This document shows positions 21,734-35,148 of a stretch of DNA of 64,000 nt, in pieces. The first letter of the stretch is position 1, and every line of letters starts with the position of its first letter. Position numbers and translations under genes: made by a program. This DNA is from Cinnamomum chago. Lineage: Eukaryota > Streptophyta > Magnoliopsida > Laurales > Lauraceae. A model generated the notes under the pieces. That model was not told the DNA's origin. It did no database searches and worked only from the letters and a program-made list of their open reading frames with translations. The stretch lies in contig CP142453.1 of assembly GCA_038049695.1 (NCBI GenBank), positions 1,815,501 to 1,879,500 on the forward strand, in the 5' to 3' direction.

Positions 21734-24700
21734 ATGGGTCATTCTGTTTCTGATGAGGTTGAGGCAAGGGAATTGGAAATTTCCAGTCATCAGTTCTCAC
21801 ACCATGTCTCTGATGATGGTTTGCCGTCTTTTCACAAGGTGAGGTTGCCCCCTCGGCAGAAACTATACAAGGAACTCACATCAACATTGAAGGAAACATT
21901 CTTCGCCGATGATCCATTACGCTCTTTCAAGGACCAACCTAAATCGACAAAGTTGATCCTAAGCCTTCAAGCCTTGTTTCCTATTCTTGAATGGGGAAGA
22001 CACTATAATCTAAAAAAATTTAAAGGAGACCTTCTTGCTGGACTGACTATTGCAAGTCTATGTATTCCTCAGGTAGATACTTCAATCTATATGGAACCAA
22101 ATGTAATCCCCAAATTCAAACATTAAACTATCATAACTATTAACATGGATTTTGGATTGTGAAATAGGACTTTGGGTATGCGAAGCTTGCGAATTTGGAC
22201 CCCCAATATGGATTATGTAAGTTCCATGTTCCTACTTAAGAGTTTGTAGAATGTCTTTTGAATTTGAAATGGTTTGGTTTTTCTGGCTTAGAGAGTGGTT
22301 ATCCATTCACCAATGCATCTGAAATGAGGTGGAAGTGACCCAAGTCATGTTAGGTCGGATGCTTTTTCATTTGAATCGTCCACCTCAAATCATTATTAGA
22401 ATAGATCATTACTTCATTAGTATTTGAAAGTGTTTAAAACTCAGAAAAGCAATATCCAACTAATGTAACTCTTCAGCACAACTCCAAACACAGGGCAGAT
22501 TATACTGCTTTTCATGACATTTCTTTCTATTAAACATTGCAGATTCTAGCTTTGTTCCACCACTGATTTACGCCTTAATGGGAAGTTCTAGAGATATTGC
22601 CATAGGACCAGTAGCAGTTGTGTCTCTACTAATCGGAACTCTGGCCCAGGGACAGGTGGATCCTACTAAGAATATGGAGGAATATAGGAGTCTTGTATTC
22701 ACAGCAACTTTCTTTGCAGGAATCACTCAAGCTGCCCTTGGGTTTCTGAGGTATACAAGACTCATCTCTTCTTGTTGAAGAATAAAAACTCATTTATTTT
22801 CCCGAGATTAGCTGAAAGTTGTATCCTATGGAAATCACTTGTTTTTACCTTCTCTGTCACCTTTAATTGATCCTTACCACAATCAATTTCTAATATGTTT
22901 TCAAACCAACCATTTGGGTTAACCTTCCAGGTTAGGCTTCTTGATAGACTTCCTATCCCATGCTGCTGTTGTTGGGTTTATGAGTGGGACAGCAATTACA
23001 ATTGCCTTGCAACAGCTCAAAGGTTTCCTTGGCATACAGAAATTTACCAAGAAGACAGATATTGTTTCAGTCATGCATTCGGTTTGGGGCTCCGTACATC
23101 ATGGGGTGAGGAAATAATATCATTTTTAATGCGTGCATTGTGGCTAGTGTTTCCAGACTAACTCATTGATGGAACTAAATGAAATCAAATGCATTGACTT
23201 CATTGAGTCAAAAGGAGTTTCTATTGAACTGGTTGGTTTTTAGTGTTTCAGTCAAAACAGAGCTGACAAGTTTGAAACAGTTTCTATAATCACTTGTCGT
23301 CATTGACTGTTTCTGTTGTCACATTTGCAGTGGAATTGGCAGACGATTCTCATAGGGTCAATGTTCTTAGTTTTCCTTCTCACTGCTAAGTACATTGTAA
23401 GAGTTATCCTTTACTTTATATATTGCTATGGCTTTATGCATATGGAATTTCCCCCCTCTTCTTACATGATCAATGTAACAGAGTAAGAAAAGGAAGAACC
23501 TTTTCTGGGTGTTTGCGATCGCTCCTCTGACATCCGTGATTCTTTCCACCTTCTTGGTTTACATCACGCATGCTGATAAACATGGTGTACAAATTGTAAG
23601 TCAAAACTTTATAGAACTAACAATCTTTACCACCAGTTCTAATCATAGGACATCTGACGCTCTCAACTATTGAACTAAACATAGTGTCCTTGGTTTAAAG
23701 GTGAAAGACATCAAAAAGGGTATCAATCCATCTTCCTTTCACCACATCCATTTCAGGGGGGAGTTTGCTGCTAAAGGTTTCAGAATCGGTGCTGTGGCTG
23801 GAATGATAGCCTTAACGGTATCACGATTCCAAACTCTTAATTCCTAATTTTCCAGAAGGATGGATACGCTGAAACAAAATTCTGTGGATTATCAGGAAGC
23901 TACAGCGATTGGACGGACATTTGCATCTATGAAGGACTACCAACTGGACGGGAATAAAGAAATGGTAGCACTTGGGGTGATGAATGTTGCTGGCTCAATG
24001 ACTTCTTGTTATGTGGCAACAGGTAAAAAGAACCAATTCATTCCAGAGGAATTTTGTCAATCCTCAATCCTAGGATATGCAAGGTTCCCTTGGGCGTTGA
24101 GTAAAATGTTCACAGTGGTTTGAAATCTCCTGGATGGATGCTGAGAAAATGAATTCTGCAAACACTTTCATATTCAGCAGAAAAATTAAAGGCCCTAGAC
24201 CGGATAATTATATTCTTCCAGTCTTGGTTATTCCTATGACACATTAGATTACTCATAGCCATAGCTCCTACTAGCGCAATGGCCTGGACAACTAAACCAT
24301 GGGACTCTATATGTACTAACCATAAGGCTCGACTATCGTAGCACTTGTCTTCATCCCATATGAATAAATTTGCACACATCTAATATTTCACTGGTGTAAT
24401 GTGTAAACCATGTGATCGACGGGCTCCTTTCTTGCAGGTTCTTTCTCGCGCTCTGCAGTGAATTACATGGCAGGTTGCCATACAGCTGCTTCCAATATTG
24501 TGATGTCAGGAGTAGTTCTACTAACTCTAGAACTGATCACACCCCTTTTCAAATACACCCCAAATGCCATTCTTTCATCCATCATTATTTCCGCAGTGAT
24601 TGGCCTTATTGACTATGAGGCAGCAATTCTCATATGGAAAATCGATAAGCTTGACTTCCTTGCCTGCATGGGAGCTTTCTTTGGTGTGGTTTTTGTTTCT

Positions 24701-26752
24701 GTTGAGATTGGACTCTTGATTGCGGTATAGGACAGAGTGCAACTTCTGGACATTCATTTATTTATCCACTCATGTAAACTGTCAATGCATCCATCAGTTA
24801 ACACAATATCTGGTAACAGGTTGCAATATCATTTGCAAAAATACTTTTGCAAGTAACAAGACCACGGACGGCTATACTTGGAAATCTCCCAAGAACAACT
24901 ATCTACCGCAACATTGAGCAATATCCCGATGCGAGGAAAGTTCCTGGTATGCTGATTGTGAGAGTTGATTCTGCAATCTACTTTTCCAACTCCAACTATG
25001 TTCGGGAAAGGTACTTACGTTCTTTTAAACTCTTGGAAGCTTCAATACATTTCTCTGTTTCAAGATTTTCAATATGCAATTAATCAATGATCCTCTGCTG
25101 AGGACAATGGTTGTAGACTGCTGACCAATCAAGATTGGGAAACGAGTTGATGTATGTTGCACATTAACAGTGAATGATAAAACTCTTGCAGAATTCTACG
25201 ATGTTTAACTGATGAAGAAGAACAGCTTAAAGCAAACGACCAACCAAAAATCAAGTTCTTGATAGTCGAAATGTCACGTGAGTGATCATTTCAGCGCAAG
25301 TGAATACATCGAAATTTGTTAGGGTGTCAGCTGATCTTTTGAATTTTTTTTTATTTTATGTTTTTTTTTTACAGCTGTTACAAACATTGACACCAGTGGT
25401 ATCCATGCCTTGGAAGAGTTGTACAGGAGCCTCCAGAAGAGAGGGGTTCAGGTGAGCAGCCATACAATCATTCAATAATTTATGAATCCCGCCCATTGAT
25501 TTCTACCAATTACAGAAAAACTGCTACCAGGGATTATAACAATCTAAAGTTGTTATCATGGTGAATGGATAAGGTTTGAGACCCATATATAATTGTGAAG
25601 TTCTTATTAACTAACTTCAAAATGCCAACTGGTTCTTTAGATAATTTGCAATTTAGTTTGCTCAACAGTTTGGCATTGCTTTCACCAAAAATCAAAAAGC
25701 AGTTTGACATTGATATTCTTGTTCACGAAATGGATCGAATTAGCATGAATTCATTTTGGAACTCATAATTCTATTTATTCTTCATTTTAAATCTATTAAA
25801 TGTGTATTTAGTTTTTTTTTAAGCTAAGTCAGTCTTGCAAGTTCTTTCATATACCATTACGTAAGCTTCAGCAAGGTCATTTAGGTTTTAACATGTATTA
25901 GAAGCCAACATACTGATGGTGTTAGTATGAATTAATTGAATTGGACCAAACCTACTAACCATGACAAGTCATCAAATTACCTTGAACTAGGAAAAAACAT
26001 ATAAATTTGTTGGAGTGATAGTGAATTGAAACTACAAATTGGCTGAACTGAATGAGCGCACCCCAACAAATTAACGAACAATGACAGGGACTGAATTGTG
26101 AATTTTGAACTCAAATACGAATAATGAATAATTTGAGATGTAAACTAGGTAACTATGGTTAGACCCTTTTGAACTAAGTTTGCAAACCCTCTTTGCCATA
26201 CACATTGTATGTGTGGAAGTGATTTGACTCATTGATCTTGTGCCCCTCACCATAGATGTGCTGCAGGGGTGACCATTGCACCCCAAAATCACACTGGTTG
26301 GTTTTTCTTTTCTCTTCTTTTTAGGATTACAAGTAATGGGTTTATATGGCTTGATAGCGAACTTGATCATCATCAACAACTTGGCCTTATCCCATCAATC
26401 TGAGTCCTGCTTAGTAAGTTCTACTACATTATTAGGGAGCTATGTTATCTTATATTCGAACTTTCTAACTATGTGCGTAGAAGTAAGGCCTCTCTCTTCT
26501 GATAGGGACTTGAACAATGGATTTTCGACTTTTCTAACTAAGATGTAATAGCTTTTATGATTGTATTTTAGACTGGAGGTAGCTGACTCAGCATCACGTC
26601 TCTTCCCACAGCTCCTTCTAGCCAATCCCGGGCAAGTGGTGATCCACAAGCTGGATGCATCAAAATTTCCAGACCTGATAGGCCACGACAATATCTTTCT
26701 AACAGTTGGAGATGCTGTCATGACAATGAAGAGAAAGGTGGAAGAAGTATAA
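21734..26752 (+). CDS. SULTR1: High-affinity sulfate transporter, SULTR1 group (SLC26/SulP family)
   Basis: Plasma-membrane proton-coupled sulfate importer. I model 13 exons: 21734-22072, 22168-22216, 22543-22750, 22931-23105, 23331-23396, 23482-23595, 23701-23817, 23896-24022, 24438-24724, 24820-25010, 25192-25277, 25375-25451 and 26612-26752. All junctions are GT-AG, phases agree, and the total is 1977 nt (658 aa), normal for the group. The start ATG gives MGHSVSDEV, ahead of the conserved [17 protein letters not shown]. The transmembrane core includes [43 protein letters not shown] and [10 protein letters not shown]. The C-terminal STAS domain includes the [13 protein letters not shown] motif (about residues 585-600) and ends at TAA. 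The sequence favours group 1 (high-affinity) over group 3. Intron 12 is the longest (1160 bp). The last exon has a strong pyrimidine tract before CACAG at 26611. No damage was seen. Confidence 0.95.
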
Positions 26753-28125
26753 AGAACATATCAAAACCAAGATGACTCCTTTTTAGAAGAAGAAGAGACG
26801 GATGACAAGCTGGTGTGCTCACATGATATTATTTATTGTGTGGTGTGTGAGTGGTGTGCAGGCCGGATCGAAAAAATTTGAGGCCTAAAGCCACAATCTT
26901 TAATAAGGCTTTTTTTATGTTTTAATATAGTTATAAATGTTTTATTTAAAATTTATTTTTCTTTCTTTTTTTGTGATGCAAAGTTACTAATTAAGTTTTT
27001 ATATTCAGGTTTTAACTCATATGAAAATTCTAGGCCATCCCCAAAACTCATATGAAAATCTATGGTAACAAAATCCAACAACCTATTTGGCTCCACTCCC
27101 CACAAAAAAAATCTTGAGTTTGTCACTGATGAGGCTTGAAGCATTTTCACCTGCGCATAGTGCGCATATGTACCATGAGTCAGGACCATCTAAGATGGAC
27201 TTCAGAGGTGTGCCCCACGTATTCGATTGTCCAAATACACGGTGCTCATATGCACTGTGGGCAAGTGAATAAATTCCGGCGAGGGTCCATTGTTTATCTT
27301 AAATTTTAAGACCTATTATTAGGGCTGAAATCTCAAGCTATGGATCTATTACAACCACATCATGTATCCAATCTGAATGAGCTCCTATTGAAATAGGATA
27401 TACAAAAATAATGAGAAAGGCTTGTGAAGCAAGTTCATGACTGAATGTATGGTTGAGATTTGATACACATGAACTGCTAGAAATATAATGGTGTAGTAAA
27501 ATCAATTGGACTCCTAGCAATAGGAAATATAAGGGGCAAATTTGAAAATATAATAGGCCATAAATGCCACTTTAATGCCCCATGAAAAACTTGATAGTAT
27601 CTTCGCAAGAGAGAGTTATTATGGGGCCTTATATTTTGGGGAGAATTAAAAGGAATGGTAATTGACAATTTTGCTTTTTTGGAATTTCAAAAGATGTAAG
27701 CTGCTATTATGGGGTCTTTTTTTGTGCTTTATTTTTTTGAGATAATTAGCGAAAGGTCACTAAAATTGAATCTATCCAGCCTCCAGTCCAAGCAAATCCT
27801 TTTTAAGGGCTCTGGTCTAAGCAGTTAGACTGTTTGCAGCCAGAAGTCCTTGAATACAATTTACATGACTAATTTGCCCTCTTTTACTGTTTAGGCATCT
27901 AATTTTGAATTTTAAAATTTCAAATCTTCCATTCTCTCCTCATTACAAGGGGGCCCACGATTGTTGATTGGAGAAGATCGTTGATTTGTGGCAAAGAACG
28001 CAGAGGATACTTGACTCCTTGCCTCCTTACCGAGGAAGACGGCGTGAACAGAGAACCCGGATCCGGATTTGCCCTACGTCAGACTTTGGTCCAGATGATG
28101 CAGAGAATACAAATGATTGTTTTGA
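26753..28125. other. Intergenic, no gene recognised
   Basis: AT-rich sequence downstream of SULTR1. Nothing supported. Confidence 0.6.
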
Positions 28126-28640
28126 TTACTGGTCGGAAAGGTTGGAGACGATTTGGGTCTTGGCACTGATGATGGGGAGGTAGTCCTGGATAACAAGGAG
28201 GCTGTAGAGGGTGGTGGAGGCATTTTGGGCGGAGGCGTCGTTGGAGGGTTTGTGGAGGATGTGGGATAGGGCGTCAAGGAGGCCTGGCGTCACCATGAGG
28301 GGCTCCCGATCGGAGATGGAGATGTTGAGGAGGGTGGCGATGGCGTTCTCTTGGGCGGCCGGAAAGGAGGAGTAGAGGAGGTGGAGGGCGCTGGCCTCGG
28401 AGATGTAGGCGCGGGAGTCCGGATCGTGCTTGGAGAGGAGCAGGAGCTCGCAGAGGGTGGAATCTGGATCCCGCAAAGGCGAAGTCCGGATCTCGCAGAG
28501 GCGGAGCTCATAGAGTCCGGATCTCTCAGAGTCCATATCTCGCAAAGGCGGAGCTCGCAGAGTCTGGATCTCGCAGAGGCGGAGTCCGGATCAGCTCAGA
28601 ATCCGAGTTCAACCTCTGTACCAGAGAGCGAGTCGTGCGT
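28126..28640 (-). pseudogene. U-box/ARM-repeat E3 ligase-like pseudogene fragment
   Basis: The minus-strand frame of 139 aa (28545-28126) contains KHDPDSRAYISEASALHLL, QENAIATLLNIS and QNASTTLYSL. These are strong matches to armadillo repeats of plant PUB proteins, which select E3 ligase substrates. There is no U-box. Upstream, the expected single ARM helix is replaced by several copies of a roughly 30-bp unit (GGATCTCGCAGAGGCGGAG on the plus strand, about 28455-28600). A candidate upstream start near 28653 runs into a stop. Downstream the ARM array ends early at a TAA. The piece is therefore a truncated, repeat-expanded relic. Confidence 0.6.
28455..28600. repeat. About 30-bp degenerate tandem repeat inside the ARM pseudogene
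   Basis: Phrases GGATCTCGCAGAGGCGGAG, GGATCTCTCAGAG, ATATCTCGCAAAGGCGGAG and GGATCTCGCAGAGGCGGAG follow one another with variable linkers. They resemble slippage expansion of a coding segment. Confidence 0.65.
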
Positions 28641-28814
28641 CTCTTCATGTCGCCGGAGCCCCTTGTTGAACTGCTTTTGCGCCATCGTCGTTGCAGGAAC
28701 GTTTACGGTTCTTGTTCTGGAACAGGAGAACGAGAGGAGGAAGAAGATGACCCAGAGGGTCGGTTCCAGTCCGGGTGAGGTCGGGTCAAGTTTGACCTAG
28801 TGTCAAAGCCCAAA

Positions 28815-29460
28815 AGTAAATCTATCTGAGTTTTTGAGAAATTTATCTTTATTTTTGGCAAATATATATGAGTTTCCGACAAATTTAACTGAGTTTTTGG
28901 AAATTTTATCAGAGTTTTTAACAAATTTATTTTCATTTTGGAAATTTTAACTGACTTTTTGAATAAGTCTTTCTATGTGTTAGGCAAATTTATCTAAGTT
29001 TTTGGAAAATCTATCTGAGTTTTTTCGAAAATTTATTTGCGTTTTTTCAAATCTATTTGCGTTTTTTAATTTTAATTAGTCTTTCGAAATTTATTTGCGT
29101 CTTTTCAAATTTATTTATATTTTTTGAATTTTATTTGGATCCTTTGAAATTTATATGCCTCTTTGAAAATTTATTTACATTTTCTGAAATTTATTTGGAT
29201 ATTTTGATTTTTATTTGCGTCTTTCTAAATTATCTATGTTCTTTTGAAATTTATTACATTTTTTGAAATTTATTTCGTTTTTTGAAATTTATTTGCTTTC
29301 TTTTGAAATTTATTTGCGTTTTTTAAATTCATTTCATTTTTTGAATTTTATTTGCATTCTTTTGAAATTTATTTTCGTTTTTTAAATTTATTTCATTTTT
29401 AGAAATTTATTTGAAATTTCTTTCCTTTTTTTTTAAGTTTATTTTTTTAAATTTATTTGA
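28815..29460. repeat. AT-rich degenerate tandem repeat (about 20-27 bp)
   Basis: The stretch consists of repeated versions of GAAATTTATTTGCGTTTTT, drifting to GAGTTTTTGGAAATTTATC at the left end. Unit length is variable. It directly follows the ARM pseudogene. Confidence 0.8.
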
Positions 29461-29811
29461 AATTCTAATTAGTGTAATTTTATTAATCGTGACTAATTTA
29501 ATGGTAGTTGACCATTATTAATGGCTTATCCCACTAATCATAGGATATAATTTGAAGAAATGGTAAATTAGACATTTTAGGCTTTCAAATTTGGAAAAAA
29601 GGACCTATTACAGTAGAAGAAAAGATTGTGGACCTAAGGCAATAAAATGAAATGTTCAGAAACCTTCACCGAATCCACCTATTTTTTTTAATCTTAAAGC
29701 AATGGCTTTGTTGACTTTATGGTAAAGCCGGCTGTGGTGGAGTGACGGATGAAGAAAAAAGGCTTTCAAATGGTTCAAGGGAGAGGAGGTGCAAGGTCTG
29801 GGTCATGGGTG

Positions 29812-29846
<35 letters not shown>

Positions 29847-31932
29847 CATACCTGCAAAGTTGCGAAGAAGAAATAGAAATAGAGGGTGGAAACAAAACAT
29901 TCTATACTTTCTTGTAAATGTCATTAATAAAGAATGCCCTAAGCTTTTATAATGATCTTCACAGTTTATTGGGCATGCAACATGGGCCGCCTGTAGCCCT
30001 TATGTCTAAGCCCATTCGCATGTGGATTAAACAGGTCCGGTTTGGTATGAGTCCATGGTGCAGCCGGATTGAATAAAAAATATATAGTTTGATCCAACTA
30101 AAAACCTATATAGATTAAAACCTTGCAACTGTGTGGTGGTCTGTAAGGTCAAGCCTCAATTATTCTATAAGATTAAAGCCTCAATTATTATACATAATTG
30201 CATAGAATTTTATTGGTATCACTTTGGTAATCAGATATTTGAGCATTGATCCAGTTGGATCCAAAAACAGACCTGATTATCAATTGGGTCGAAAAAGAGG
30301 GTTGGGTCTTTTGGAGGCGATGTAATCGAAGCCCACTTCCCTATTCATGATAATGTAATTTTGGCTGGGCTATTTCGACCCGGGCTTTCTCTTTAGACCC
30401 AATTTTGAAGCTCAAGTAGAGTTTATAATGTCATAGACCCAATTTTTGAAGATCATCCTAAAACAAGTAACAGTAATATCATATATTTCATCCCATCTAT
30501 TTCAGTTTAAACCCTCCTGCAGATCTTTCAATTATCGAAACTTTGAGTCCCTAAAATCATGGATTAGGATGATCTCACTAAAGTGACATTTGACTACATA
30601 CTAATCTGCTCGTACTCTTCCTACTTTTGTGATTAACATGCATCACTGCAGTAATTGAGGGACTGCATTGATCTTGCAAAATTTTATGTGGTGAATTTAC
30701 TAAGAATAGCCAATGTGGTCTTATAAGAATACAATACTCAACCTATCACATAGTAATAGGTAACCTTAATCACATCATAACTTTAGCGTAATAAAACACA
30801 AAGCTAAGCTAATACTATTCTAAGGTGAATTTATCATTCTCATTTTATATTCAATATTCTTTAAAATATTGTCGGTTATACATTAGCTCTATTTGTTGGG
30901 GGTGTCTTTGTTTCTTTCGGTATTCCCTCTATGGCCTTTCTATTTTATGTAATTGAATTCATAGTAATTCTCATACTTGTATTTCTTAAAGCGGTTAAAA
31001 TTGAAGGAGCAAAAGTGAATACCAAAATAGACCATCAAACAATCTCCATTCTAACTAGAAAATGAATCAAGGGGAGATGATAATTAAATATTGCATATCT
31101 TAAAGTCTCGTATATCCAAATATCCAAATATTCCAAGAAACTACTTGCAGCTAGGGTGCAAATGGCTATTTGAATATCCCAATATCTAAAGTCAATAAAG
31201 AATGCATGGAACCTATTTTTGTATCTGGGAGAAGTTAATTTAGACCCAAATATATAGGATCCATAATATCTAGATTTGGATAAAAAGTCAAATCCATGTA
31301 TGTTTTAACCTGAATATCTGAATCTAGGACGATTGCATTCACATATTAATAATATATAAGTTTTAAAGGCTTGTATATCTTGAGTTATATTCATATTTGG
31401 AGTTTTACTAGCATTAATAAGGTACCATTTAATAATCCCACTTATATCTTAAAAAATTATATTTTGAAGCTCTTTTACCAATTATACTATGTGCTCCATA
31501 TCTTATTTCGGATCCATATTTGAAAATGGATCCATTTTTTTAAAGTTGATGCTAGGACCGGATACAACACATAGGTTTCATGTAAGATCCGGATCCAAAA
31601 TGAATCTAGGTCTGGATCCACCATGGTTCCATTCGAGATCTGACCGCCTGTTCGCGTGCATCCATCGCAGCTCATGGCTGAGACACGTCATAATTAATAC
31701 ATTCATACTTAAAGCTTTTGTATAAAGAAGACTTTGAAGAATGATTACTTCTTCACTCATAGTTATTACAGTATCAACCAATCCAATCGAGTTTATTTTG
31801 ATTCTCTACAAATTTGATATATCCCATGTTACAGAACAAATAAAATGAATGACCCCCAATCAAAGAATGATGTTTCTATCCAAACACAAGTAATAAAATT
31901 TAAAGAATGATGTTATAATCTTTTATCCACCT
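29461..31932. other. Intergenic, no gene recognised
   Basis: AT-rich, with a (GA)n microsatellite at 29816-29844. There is TE-like debris around 30895-31070 (TTTGTTTCTTTCGG to a complementary tail) but no definable element. Confidence 0.5.
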
Positions 31933-32424
31933 TTAAGCTCTCATCCTACTCTTGAAAGACTTCCCCTCCTTTCTCTTCATTCGATAATCAGACCTCATCT
32001 TCAATCCAAACAGCTGGTTGTCCCACCTCTCCCTTGCAAACTCCCATTCCCCCTCATCATTAATCACCACTCCATTCAAACCCAGTTCACGGTCGTGCTT
32101 CTTGCGCAAAATCGGATCGGAGAGGGTCTCATAAGCCTTGTGCAGCTGGAGAAACATCTGGGTGGACTCGTCCTTCCTTGAAGGATGACAAACATCTGGG
32201 TGATATACAAGAGCCATGCTCCTGTAAGCCTTCTTTATCTCTTCAACACTCGCTTCTTCGGATTGAAGGGAAAGAAGTTGGTAGAAATTAGTCTTTTTCT
32301 CTTTGTGGGAGATAGTGGCTCTACATGAGTTGATGTGGGTGTTTCTTTGTGTTGATGTGTTGGGGAAAGAATGGGATTGAATTGGGGTATACCCATGAAA
32401 GCTAGAATGAAGGGAGAGACTCAT
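31933..32424 (-). CDS. Chloroplast-targeted DnaJ (J20-like) co-chaperone
   Basis: This single-exon gene encodes 163 aa. The first 40 residues or so are Ser/Thr/His-rich with few acids, consistent with a plastid transit peptide. The J-domain runs from about residue 44 to 112 (NFYQLLSL, KKAYRSMALVYHPDV with the HPD that activates Hsp70, ending AYETLSDPILRKKHDREL). The tail has WDNQLFGLKMRS, matching the C-terminus of small plastid DnaJ proteins of the J20 type, which deliver misfolded substrates to plastid Hsp70. It is a little shorter than the Arabidopsis J20 protein. The start is supported by a TATA box 94 bp upstream. No damage is visible. Confidence 0.9.
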   Translation of the reverse strand: MSLSLHSSFHGYTPIQSHSFPNTSTQRNTHINSCRATISHKEKKTNFYQLLSLQSEEASVEEIKKAYRSMALVYHPDVCHPSRKDESTQMFLQLHKAYETLSDPILRKKHDRELGLNGVVINDEGEWEFARERWDNQLFGLKMRSDYRMKRKEGKSFKSRMRA

Positions 32425-32517
32425 GATTATTTCTTATGTGGTCAATTTAGAAAGGAAGATGGGGAGATGATAATGAGGCAAGCTTGTTTGAATGACTTGA
32501 AACTTGGGTCTGGTTGG

Positions 32518-32525
32518 TATATATA
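32518..32525 (-). promoter_or_regulatory. TATA box of the J20-like gene
   Basis: TATATATA on the minus strand lies about 95 bp before the ATG, normal spacing for a plant core promoter with a short leader. Confidence 0.6.
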
Positions 32526-34627
32526 GAGAAATGAGGTAGTGGAGTTAGAGATATTTCATGTGGTTTGGTCTTTGCTATGGGGGAGAAGATGTCAAAATAG
32601 AGGGAGAGATAAGACAAAAGCTGCATTAGAATACATGCAATTCAACGCGCTTTGTATGTGGTAATTATCGAGAGGAAGGAAAGGGGAACTGGGGAAGTTC
32701 ATGCATGGAATCCTGATTATCTTACGTCCGGCCAGCAGTGGGAGCCATTTGTCAATCTAAATCCACTATGACCCTGTTTGTTTTGCCTAAATATTGAATT
32801 TATGAGAATTCTAAGACTCGTGCTTTAGTAGTGGGTAAAGACAAAGAAACCCAAGGTGAATGAATATCTAAAAATGACCATCAAATAACATCCCTTTAAT
32901 TAGTTGAAATTGAATAAAAGGAAGATGTGATTTGAACTCCCATGGTATCACTCTAATAATTCAAATCTTCATCTTCACCATATATATCATTCACCCGTCA
33001 CCTCATATACTTCACTATCTACCTCTTTATCATTTCAAATGAAGTCGGCTTTTGCGATCAATTTTACAATAAGTCCAACTCTAATTGGAATAAAATTTAA
33101 CCCAAAACTATGGAATCAACAGCTTGGCTCAAAGATTTCTCTTAGGTTAGATTCCATGAATGAATGAGATGATTATAGTGGCTTTTTTTTTTCTTAGTGT
33201 GCCACTAGGTTTAGGCTGGCAAGAATTTTCATTTTATCATGAGGATCGACATCCGTTTTGCCCATTAAAAGTATAGGTGTCTTGCCACTGTTCTAACAAC
33301 GAATTTGACAATTCTGTTTCTCCTTTAAATTTGCATTAGTGATATATCATTTTGTTTAATTATATTCCTTTTAGCTAAGCCATATGAGACAATTGTATAG
33401 TCCGGACATTCACATACCCATCTGAGGTAAACAAATAGCCTAAAACCTTTGACAGTTGACTGCCTTCGGTTTGCATGACAACACCAATGTTGAAGCCGGC
33501 CGGCAGGCTCCATTTCTTCAATTAAAAACACATAGGAGGAAGGTCGATCCTATCAAGTCATGACAGTTGGTGACTTCTCATGCTATCATCTGGAGTTGAC
33601 TCGTGTGGGGCCCACTTGTTTGATCCAAACCATTCATTCAATACCCACCTATGTTCGGCTATTGTTGTACGGGCAACAGTAGCTGAGCTGAGTTAGTTTG
33701 AAGCATGGTGGAAAATTTGATGGAACTCAGACTCTACTCGGATGAGTCAACTCTCCACTCGGCAAGAAATGGGGTGAGGGGTTTAGGACCAGGCTTATAA
33801 TACAAAAACCTTTACCATACCTGTCACAATTCTCAGCCCAGCTTGACCTGTTTCAACTCTTCTTTGCATAGAAGTATAATCTCACACAATTACAATTTTA
33901 TTACGACCAGCTTGGGACCATCATTTGTTGAAAAACGTCAATGATATCTAGAGGCGTGCAAAATATTGACCTCATATTCTAACCCCTCCAAATGTGGCCT
34001 CTCAAGTTTGTTGGTTTTAGAAGATACCGATTTTAAGATTCTAATACTCGCTGCGTATTAGTTAGATGAGTTTTAAAATTAGGCTGGTGGCAGTTCATAG
34101 GATGTACTGGTAGTGAAGGGGATACAGGTGAGCTAGAAAATGCGGTGGAAAGAACATAGGAATCATTGGACTGTTCTATTTTGAATATTTCTGTACTCTA
34201 TATTATACATTTATATATATACATATGTTTATGATGAAGAAGGGTTTTAAGTGTTGAATTTGGGTACCCAAAGCACACGAACGAGAATGATGTGGGTTTC
34301 AAAATCAAGACTTAAGCCTGATCTGATCTTGAACAAGCCCAACCCAAATTTCACTTTTGGTTAAGCCGGGCCTTGTCAATACAGGTTTGGCCTCAGTCCA
34401 AATGACACTTTATATATTGATTCGCATCATGATGTACTTTTTTTTATCGGTTTCAATAACTTATATTAAAAGAGAAAAAAATACAAATAAAGAGTACAAG
34501 AAAAAAAGAAAAAGGGAAAAGAAACACGGAGGTACAAGAGAAACGTACCCCTTTACAGCACAACTATATAATAAAATCCTCTCAAAGGAGAAACTCTCTC
34601 AACACTTTGCTTGGCTAAAGCGTACTT
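32526..34627. other. Intergenic, no gene recognised
   Basis: AT-rich. An A-rich stretch near 34460-34520 may be transposon debris, but nothing is definable. Confidence 0.5.
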
Positions 34628-34820
34628 GATTATGTTATATTATATGGTTTACATGTGATCAATTCAACAACGAGTTAAACTTTAATTAGAGTAAAAGTTT
34701 ATGCTTGAATTAAAGTGAATTCCTTAATTAAAGTCCTTCCCTCATGATCATAATCTAAAAGGCGCCTTTCTCCCTTTTCTAATTATTAATGGTATATACA
34801 ACCATCCCCAACTATTTGTA
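34628..34820. repeat. Dispersed direct repeat, copy 2
   Basis: Homologous to 12-210, same orientation, with scattered substitutions and short indels. Confidence 0.75.
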
Positions 34821-35052
34821 TTCAGGTTCAACAGATAAAGGTCACATAAAGGGATTCCTGAACTTAAAAAACTGAATCAATGTGATTCTAAAAAAGTAAA
34901 AAAGAAAAAGAGAGAACGAAAAGAATAGAAATCATTCCTTCCAACAAACACTTCAAATATCACAATAAAATAAAAGATTTGCTAATCATCAACTCCCTAA
35001 TCAAAGATGTCACCATGATCATGGCACATTCAAGACACAGTCAACAAAGAAT

Positions 35053-35053
<1 letters not shown>

Positions 35054-35096
<43 letters not shown>
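35054..35096. repeat. (CT)n microsatellite
   Basis: A pure 43-bp CT tract just downstream of the LTPG gene. Confidence 0.95.
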
Positions 35097-35099
<3 letters not shown>

Positions 35100-35148
35100 A
35101 GTTACCAAGCGGATCTCAACAATACAAAAGCAGGGAAGCATGACCAAG

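Noticed and set aside
26571-26611. Extension of the last SULTR1 exon upstream to 26571
   Set aside because: The CACAG acceptor at 26611 restores the conserved Gln-Leu join and the earlier residues are not family-like.
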